NCBI GenBank assembly: GCA_947501445.1
Contig: CANMVS010000010.1
Span: 186,001 to 250,000 of the forward strand
From: an uncultured Rhizobiaceae group bacterium
GTDB taxonomy: Bacteria; Pseudomonadota; Alphaproteobacteria; Rhizobiales; Rhizobiaceae
Length of the DNA stretch: 64,000 nucleotides
Reading direction: 5' to 3'
How positions within the stretch are numbered: position 1 is the stretch's first letter; each line of letters opens with the position of its first letter. Below, piece by piece: positions 58,633-64,000 of the stretch. The position numbers and the translations under genes are program-made. The notes under the pieces were generated by a model. It was not told where the DNA came from. It ran no database searches and worked only from the letters and a program-made list of their open reading frames with translations.

Positions 58633-60237
58633 TTACGACTTGTCCTGCATTTCCATCAGACGGAAGGAAAAGCCCATTCCGTCCAACCCGAAAGCCTTTG
58701 ACGGGTCAGACAAGGCAGGTACTTTCACCCGGTCACTGGCGGCGAAAACCGATTGGCGGTCATAGCCGTAAATCGTTGGTGCAATCGCCATCAACCGGGC
58801 ATTGAGTGCCTTGTAGGCCTTTTCACGGGCCGCGACATCCGTGTTCACGCGCCCTTCTTCAAGCAGATCGTCAACATCAGCATCATTGAGGTATTCAGGC
58901 GATTGCCAGGTTCCGGCATTTTTCGAATCATACATGCCATAAAGCAATGTATCAGGGTCACCTGTGACCGCATTGACGAACAACTGTGAAATATGCGGTG
59001 TGTTTTCCGGCTTGGATACCTGTTCTGCAAAGAGCGCCCAGGGCATTTTCTTGATTTCGGATTTGATACCCAGTTCATTGAAATTTGCCTGCATGAGCAG
59101 CGCAAACCGTTCTTCAAGCGGCACCTCCGCAATCCAGGAGATTTCTATATTGAAATCATCCGGGTTGTAACGGCACGCTTCCAGATGCCTTTTGGCTGCG
59201 TCCATGTCACGGGCAAGATCATCCGTTGATGGATTTGCACCAAGCATGCCAACGGGAATAGCACCTGTTGCCGGACTTCCCTGCGACACGTCATCGGTGA
59301 CAGCGATCATTTTGATGGCAGAGCCGTAGTCAAAGGCATTGGACAAGGCCAAGCGGCACTCCATGTCATCCAGAGGTGCCTTCGTCGTATTCATTTTCAC
59401 ATAGAACCCGCCGCCACCGGATTCCGTCAGCAACTGTGCGCCATCCTTGCTCAGCGCCTTGAGCACCTCGGGTGGCAGCCACTGTGATGAAATGTCATGT
59501 TCACCCTGGGCAATGAGCGTACGAACGGTTGCGGGTTCCAATCCGTAACGCAACCTTACCGTGTCCGGCGCGGCGTCCTGAATATCCAGAAAATAGTCGG
59601 CATTCTTTGCCATGACTGTTTCCTGTTGTGGATTGTGAGATGAGACTTTGTATGCGCCGGTGCCTGCCGCATTGCCGGACAGATAGGCCTGCCCCCAGTC
59701 ACCCATTTCTCCATCACCGGCGCCAAGATTTTCCATCACCAGCTTCTTGTCGACGATCGGCAAACGCAGCATGGATGATACAAAGGGCGCATAGGGCTCT
59801 TTCAAAACGAACATAACCGTATGTTCATCGACCGCCTCGACGCTTTCAACATTGGCAAACAGGTAGGATAATCCGGAGCCCAGCTCCTGCATACGCTGCA
59901 AGGAGAACACAACATCATCAGCACTCATCGGATTACCGCTTTGAAATTTCACGTCGTCACGCAGATTGAAAATATGATTATTTCCATCAGCCGACCAGCT
60001 TTTCGCCAGATGCGGCACGAGACCAGGTGCGCCCTGAGCCGGAAGAACCAGCGTGTCATAGACATTGAACATCAAAATGGAATCGGCATAGTCAGATGCT
60101 TTTGCCGGGTCCAGTTCGCCGACCGCGACCTCATCGAGGCGTAATACGGTTTCGGCCTGAGCCGGTGCTGCGGCCGCAAGCGCCAAAATGCTGGCGCTGA
60201 CACATGCAGCAGCTATGGTTTTTGCAAAAATATTCAT
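58633..60237 (-). CDS. Extracellular solute-binding protein, family 5 (peptide/nickel class)
   Basis: 534 residues with a cleavable signal ending APAQA (about residue 28). SBP_bac_5 fold: HLAKSWSADGNNHIFNLRDDVKFQSGNPMSADDVVFSL (in part: DVKFQSGNPMSADDVVFSL) and NAFDYGSAIKM. Periplasmic receptor of the importer encoded downstream. Its ligand is unknown; the hydantoinase genes suggest a peptide-like or cyclic amide compound. Confidence 0.93.
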   Translation of the reverse strand: MNIFAKTIAAACVSASILALAAAAPAQAETVLRLDEVAVGELDPAKASDYADSILMFNVYDTLVLPAQGAPGLVPHLAKSWSADGNNHIFNLRDDVKFQSGNPMSADDVVFSLQRMQELGSGLSYLFANVESVEAVDEHTVMFVLKEPYAPFVSSMLRLPIVDKKLVMENLGAGDGEMGDWGQAYLSGNAAGTGAYKVSSHNPQQETVMAKNADYFLDIQDAAPDTVRLRYGLEPATVRTLIAQGEHDISSQWLPPEVLKALSKDGAQLLTESGGGGFYVKMNTTKAPLDDMECRLALSNAFDYGSAIKMIAVTDDVSQGSPATGAIPVGMLGANPSTDDLARDMDAAKRHLEACRYNPDDFNIEISWIAEVPLEERFALLMQANFNELGIKSEIKKMPWALFAEQVSKPENTPHISQLFVNAVTGDPDTLLYGMYDSKNAGTWQSPEYLNDADVDDLLEEGRVNTDVAAREKAYKALNARLMAIAPTIYGYDRQSVFAASDRVKVPALSDPSKAFGLDGMGFSFRLMEMQDKS

Positions 60238-60281
60238 TATCGGTTCTCCCTGCAGAGTTTGGGTTGTCCTTTATCGTGCGT

Positions 60282-60923
60282 TCATTTCGCCTTCTGATTC
60301 TTGCCCTTGTGAAAAGGGGTTGTTGGTTCCTCACAAAAAACATCCATCGTTCCAGTCCATAAAATGGTCGCCGGATCGTCACCATGATTCCAGGTTGAAT
60401 GCACTTTGGTTGAGGGGTAATGGGCTGAATCCCCCTTTGAGAGGATTGTTCTTTCGCCGTCGACCTCGATGGTGATGCTGCCTTCGAGAACAAACATCAT
60501 TTCCTCACCCTCATGGGCGATGGGTTCGCTGCGATGGCCTGGCGGCTCATGAATGATAACGCTGCGCAATATATGTCCGGGAAAGGACGATGATATGCGC
60601 TCATAAGTGACCGAACTCTCGCTGACAGCAAATACGCGACGATCCGATTGATGAGTCTGTGTGCTTTCGTCGGCACTCAAGGGCTGATGGGTGAGAAAAT
60701 CACCAACATGAACGTCAAGAACCCGCGAAACTGAAACCAGTGACGACAGGGATGGAACGGTGATGCCTCTTTCAATTTGAGAAATGAAACCCACAGACAG
60801 GCCGGCAGCATCGGCCACTGCCTTCAGCGTCAACCCCAGTTCGCGCCTGCGTTCACGCAAACGATTTGCCAGGGGGCCGTGATCTTCGGATCGTTTTGAT
60901 GTGCCTGCTGTCTGCCCGCTCAA
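60282..60923 (-). CDS. XRE-family regulator with cupin domain
   Basis: 213 residues from TTG 60923, chosen because GGAG lies 6 bases upstream; TTG 60935 would place the start on the Shine-Dalgarno. N-terminal HTH (LANRLRERRRELGLTLKAVADAAG, in part LGLTLKAVADAAGLSVGFIS) and C-terminal cupin (PPGHRSEPIAHEGEEMMFVLEG, in part HEGEEMMFVLEGSI). Such regulators, e.g. PuuR, bind small ligands in the cupin. First gene of the operon, preceded by twin operators, so autoregulation is likely. Confidence 0.9.
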   Translation of the reverse strand: MSGQTAGTSKRSEDHGPLANRLRERRRELGLTLKAVADAAGLSVGFISQIERGITVPSLSSLVSVSRVLDVHVGDFLTHQPLSADESTQTHQSDRRVFAVSESSVTYERISSSFPGHILRSVIIHEPPGHRSEPIAHEGEEMMFVLEGSITIEVDGERTILSKGDSAHYPSTKVHSTWNHGDDPATILWTGTMDVFCEEPTTPFHKGKNQKAK

Positions 60924-60936
60924 CGTTCGCTCCAAA

Positions 60937-60953
60937 TTTTAGTATTTCTAAAA
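60937..60953. promoter_or_regulatory. Operator 1, TTTTAG-TATTT-CTAAAA
   Basis: A perfect 6-bp inverted repeat with 5-bp spacer. It overlaps the predicted -10 edge and transcription start of the operon and ends just before the Shine-Dalgarno of the XRE-cupin gene. Confidence 0.7.
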
Positions 60954-60981
60954 AGATGACTCTGATTGCCAGGTGAGTCAA
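60953..60981 (-). promoter_or_regulatory. Predicted promoter of the hydantoinase/importer operon
   Basis: On the minus strand TTGACT (60981-60976), a 17-bp spacer and CATCTT (60958-60953). The -10 is weak. It lies exactly between the two operator copies. Confidence 0.45.
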
Positions 60982-60985
60982 GAAT

Positions 60986-61002
60986 TTTTAGTAATGCTAA
61001 AA
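60986..61002. promoter_or_regulatory. Operator 2, TTTTAG-TAATG-CTAAAA
   Basis: Second copy of the same inverted repeat, centred 49 bp from operator 1 and just upstream of the predicted -35. Identical half-sites but a different spacer point to a sequence-specific dimeric regulator, most simply the XRE-cupin protein. Confidence 0.7.
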
Positions 61003-61107
61003 TTTGTAACGCCTTTTGCGGTAAACCCCATAGACCAAAAAATGCCGCAAAGCACAGCTTTGCAGCACCTGAAGAATTCCATGATCACGGGTTTCGTATC
61101 TGTTTGA

Positions 61108-62604
61108 TTAGCCCGTGCGCGACAGGGTGCGGGCAACCGCATCCTTCCAGCCTGCGAGCGCGGTGGCCCGGGCACCCGCTTCAATTTGTGGTTCAAAACG
61201 TCGGTTGCGCGCCCAATTTTGGGCAAATTCCTGTTGATCCGGCCAAACGCCAGCTCTATTTCCAGCGAGCCATGCAGCACCCAGCGCCGTTGTTTCAAGG
61301 ATTTGCGGGCGATCCACCGGTGCATCCAGAATATCTGCAAGACGTTGCATGGTCCAATCCGATGCAACCATACCACCATCAACACGCAAAACGGTGTCAG
61401 CGGCACTGCCCTGCCAATCCTTACGCTTGGCGACAAGCAAATCATGGGTCTGATAACACACGGCATCAAGAGCAGCCTTGGCAAATTCTGCCGGACCGGT
61501 GTTGCGTGTCAATCCGAACATCGCACCGCGTGCTTCAGCATCCCAATAGGGCGCTCCCAGCCCGACAAATGCCGGGACCAGATAAACAGCCTGCTCCGGA
61601 TCTGATTTTTCGGCAAGCGCGCCGCTTTGCGCAGCCGTTTCAATCATCTGCAGGCTGTCACGCAACCACTGAACACCAGCACCTGCAACAAATATTGACC
61701 CTTCAAGGGCATAGGTTGTCTTGCCGTCAAGGCGATAGGCAATTGTCGTCAGCAACCGGTTGTTCGAGCGCACCAGGTCTGGCCCTGTGTTGAGCAACGT
61801 AAAGCAGCCGGTCCCGTAAGTCGCCTTCATCATGCCCGAATTGAAACAGGCATTGCCAATCGTTGCTGCCTGCTGATCTCCGGCAACACCCAAAATGGGC
61901 GTTCCGGCAAGCGCATGCCCCTCGGCCACAATACCAAAATCATCCGCACTGTCGCAGACCCGTGGCAGCAATGACACAGGAATGCCAAGGAGCTCCAGCA
62001 GTTCTTCATCCCATTTGTTTTCCACAATATTGTACATCAGTGTTCGGGATGCATTTGTCGCGTCGGTCACGTGTTGCGCGCCGCCGGTCAGCCGCCAGAT
62101 CAAAAACGTATCAATTGTGCCAAAACACAATTCACCGCGCATGGCCTTGTCCCGCGCACCGTCAACATTGTCCAATATCCAACCCAGCTTCGTGCCGGAA
62201 AAATAGGGATCGAGCAGCAGACCGGTTTTTTGATTGAACAATGGCTCGAGACCTTCGTCTTTCATTTTCGCGCACATTGCTGCCGTGCGTCGATCCTGCC
62301 AGACGATGGCGTTGAATATGGCTTTTCCGCTCATGCGATCCCAAACAACAACAGTTTCACGCTGGTTGGTAATACCAATTGCCGCGATATCACCCGCGCT
62401 GCACTGCGCATTGTTCAGCGCATGCTCGATGGACCATTCAACTGTGTTCCATATCTCCTCCGGATCGTGCTCAACCCATCCTGAATGCGGATAAATCTGC
62501 GCAAACTCCTGTTGCCCCACACCGCTAATGGATTGATCTGCACCAAAGACAATGGCCCGGCTGGATGTGGTGCCCTGATCAATCGCCAGTATGTTGTTTG
62601 CCAT
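61108..62604 (-). CDS. glpK: Glycerol kinase GlpK
   Basis: Phosphorylates glycerol to sn-glycerol 3-phosphate, cytoplasmic FGGY kinase. 498 residues from ATG 62604, with GGAGG 5 bases upstream. [68 protein letters not shown] and the C-terminal DGGMVASDW. It follows glpD on the same strand, with repeat copy I in the gap. Confidence 0.96.
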   Translation of the reverse strand: MANNILAIDQGTTSSRAIVFGADQSISGVGQQEFAQIYPHSGWVEHDPEEIWNTVEWSIEHALNNAQCSAGDIAAIGITNQRETVVVWDRMSGKAIFNAIVWQDRRTAAMCAKMKDEGLEPLFNQKTGLLLDPYFSGTKLGWILDNVDGARDKAMRGELCFGTIDTFLIWRLTGGAQHVTDATNASRTLMYNIVENKWDEELLELLGIPVSLLPRVCDSADDFGIVAEGHALAGTPILGVAGDQQAATIGNACFNSGMMKATYGTGCFTLLNTGPDLVRSNNRLLTTIAYRLDGKTTYALEGSIFVAGAGVQWLRDSLQMIETAAQSGALAEKSDPEQAVYLVPAFVGLGAPYWDAEARGAMFGLTRNTGPAEFAKAALDAVCYQTHDLLVAKRKDWQGSAADTVLRVDGGMVASDWTMQRLADILDAPVDRPQILETTALGAAWLAGNRAGVWPDQQEFAQNWARNRRFEPQIEAGARATALAGWKDAVARTLSRTG

Positions 62605-62689
62605 CGTTTCCTCCAAAATCGAATTGTACTACGCGCTGCCAAAGTCGGATCATTGTCACAAACTGCTCTATAGAGCCAGACGGAACCGA

Positions 62690-62794
62690 CCAGAGCAATT
62701 CAGGTTTTGGCGGATTCGGCAAAACCCCAATGCATCAAAAAAATCAAAGACCGACACCGTTGTCCCGTTTCTGACAAAACGTGAAACGATCTAG
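62690..62794 (-). repeat. RIME-like two-palindrome repeat, copy I
   Basis: Full copy in minus orientation, very close to the family consensus: AGAGCAATTCAGGTTTTG at the left, TTTCTGACAAAACGTGAAACG then ATCTAG at the right (the first block is 21 bases in the genome; core TCTGACAAAACGTGAAACG). The CTAG end supplies the TAG stop of glpD (62791-62793). Confidence 0.92.
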
Positions 62795-64000
62795 GCCGCT
62801 GCTTCCTTCGCGCGGGAATTCATATAATCAGCCAGCACATGCACTTGCCCGGCATCCAGTTTCAGCCCGCATTTTGTTCGCCGCCAAATGATATCATCCG
62901 CCGTTTTTGCCCATTCGTGCGCGATGAGGTAATCAACTTCTGCAGCATAAAGATCACCACCAAAACAAAGACCCATCTTTTCAATACTCTTGGCCTTGCC
63001 AAGGATAGTCTCAGCCCGGGTGCCGTAAAGCCGCATCAGACGCCGGGCGTGATCAGCATCCAGAAAGGGATGGCGCTTCATTAATGCATCGACCCGGGCA
63101 TCAAATTCCATCGGCGGGAAATCACCGCCAGGCAAGGTCGAACCTGCAGTCCAGGGCTTGCTGCGTTTGCCGAGCCGGTGCTCGATCTTGTGCAAAACGG
63201 CTTCGGCCAGTTTGCGATAGGTGGTAATTTTGCCGCCAAAAATATTGATGAGCAATCCTTCGGTATCTTCGCCCTCACCCACCAGAACATAATCACGGGT
63301 CGCCTCCTGTGCGGCTGAAGCGCCATCATCATAAAGCGGGCGAACCCCACTATAGGACCATACGACGTCTGATGGTTTTACCGGTTTGCTGAAATAGGCG
63401 CTTGCGCTCTCACATAAATAGTCTGTTTCCGCCTGAGAGATCTGCACATCATTGGCATCACCATCAAAATCTTCATCCGTAGTGCCAATCAGGGTAAAAT
63501 CATTCTCATAGGGAATGGCAAAAAAGATCCGTCCGTCGGTATTCTGGAAGAAATAGGCACGCGGGTCTGTGAACTTGCGCGGCACGACAATATGGCTGCC
63601 CTTTACCAGACGCACATTTTTGGCATTGCTTGAATGGGTCACCCCGCTCAATATTGCATCGACCCAGGGACCTGCCGCATTGACCAGCAGTCGCGCCCGC
63701 ACTGTTTTGCTTGAATCTGTTGCAGCATCAAAAACTGTGATCAGCCAGCCATCATCGGCGCGCTTAGCGCTGGTGACCCGGGTACGGGTGTGGATATCTG
63801 CTCCCCTATCGGCAGCATCACGGGCGTTGAGCACCACAAAACGCGCATCATTGACCCAGCAGTCTGAATATTCAAATGCCCTGGAAAAATCCGACTTCAA
63901 TGGCTCTGCCGCTGCATCGCGACGCATGTTGAGAACCCTGGTCGCCGGCAACAGTTTACGGCCGCCAAGGTGGTCATAAAGAAAGAGCCCCAGGCGCAAC
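62791..64000 (-). CDS. glpD: Aerobic glycerol-3-phosphate dehydrogenase GlpD (5' end cut by window)
   Basis: FAD-dependent membrane-associated oxidation of glycerol 3-phosphate to dihydroxyacetone phosphate. About 402 C-terminal residues are inside the window; the N-terminal FAD-binding GxGxxG part lies beyond 64000. VNAAGPWVDAILSG, KGSHIVVPRKF, PYENDFTLIGTTDEDFDGD, WSYSGVRPLYDDG, RDYVLVGEGEDTEGLLINIFGGKITTYRKLAE (in part: NIFGGKITTYRKLAE) are GlpD motifs. Upstream of glpK. Confidence 0.95.
   Translation of the reverse strand, partial: LRLGLFLYDHLGGRKLLPATRVLNMRRDAAAEPLKSDFSRAFEYSDCWVNDARFVVLNARDAADRGADIHTRTRVTSAKRADDGWLITVFDAATDSSKTVRARLLVNAAGPWVDAILSGVTHSSNAKNVRLVKGSHIVVPRKFTDPRAYFFQNTDGRIFFAIPYENDFTLIGTTDEDFDGDANDVQISQAETDYLCESASAYFSKPVKPSDVVWSYSGVRPLYDDGASAAQEATRDYVLVGEGEDTEGLLINIFGGKITTYRKLAEAVLHKIEHRLGKRSKPWTAGSTLPGGDFPPMEFDARVDALMKRHPFLDADHARRLMRLYGTRAETILGKAKSIEKMGLCFGGDLYAAEVDYLIAHEWAKTADDIIWRRTKCGLKLDAGQVHVLADYMNSRAKEAAA

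Noticed and set aside
16423-62794. CRISPR-like or IS-derived interpretation of the dispersed repeats
   Set aside because: Copies are far apart, in both orientations, without spacers, cas genes or a transposase, and each is a two-palindrome unit.

Overview
The window is chromosomal DNA of an alphaproteobacterium, most likely of the order Hyphomicrobiales (Rhizobiales). The division and cell-wall (dcw) order, the type A RNase P RNA, the metF plus ArsR-methyltransferase pair, the galactose dehydrogenase and the RIME-like palindromic intergenic repeats all fit this. I cannot name a genus from sequence alone. No phage, plasmid, CRISPR or insertion-sequence module is visible.

Layout. (1) Positions 1-12579, minus strand: dcw cluster mraZ-rsmH-ftsL-ftsI-murEF-mraY-murD-ftsW-murG-murC, tightly packed with ATGA or TAATG junctions. 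murE and murF are fused into one 969-residue gene. A promoter overlapped by four TGGG boxes at an exact 10-bp period (MraZ operator) precedes mraZ. (2) 12850-16320: rnpB with its terminator, then a lytic transglycosylase, an AmpD-type amidase, a DjlA-like J-protein and a YegP-like protein. (3) 16800-34730: mixed housekeeping and transport genes: Bcr/CflA exporter, YnfA, a PLP aminotransferase with an apparently leaderless mRNA, patatin-like lipase, an HPPD-like oxygenase directly after malic enzyme, galactose 1-dehydrogenase, EamA exporter, a fused 5-oxoprolinase, GH25 lysozyme, MltB-like transglycosylase and a CPA2 antiporter that seems to start at CTG. (4) 34730-46900: a 25-residue membrane protein gene with its own terminator, azoreductase, metF with an ArsR/methyltransferase gene and a palindromic operator, MOSC, SDR, EttA, a secreted cysteine-repeat peptide followed by a DUF6969-like gene, a hydrolase, TerC, a CoA transferase and a TIGR01244 protein.

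(5) 47147-60923, minus strand: one long operon. It runs XRE-cupin regulator, peptide-type ABC importer (SBP, two permeases, two ATPases), GAF protein, HyuA, HyuB, Asp/Glu/hydantoin racemase, M24 peptidase and a second HyuB. The likely logic is import of a peptide-like or cyclic amide compound, ATP-dependent ring or lactam opening, racemisation and final cleavage. Two TTTTAG-N5-CTAAAA operators flank its promoter. (6) 61108-64000: glpK and the 3' part of glpD.

Across the window there are nine copies (seven full, two half) of a roughly 104-bp two-palindrome intergenic repeat. Six of them lie directly against, or supply, the TAG stop codon of a neighbouring gene. The best candidates for undescribed biology are the cysteine-repeat peptide locus at 42128-43259, the hydantoinase/importer operon with its regulator, and this repeat family.
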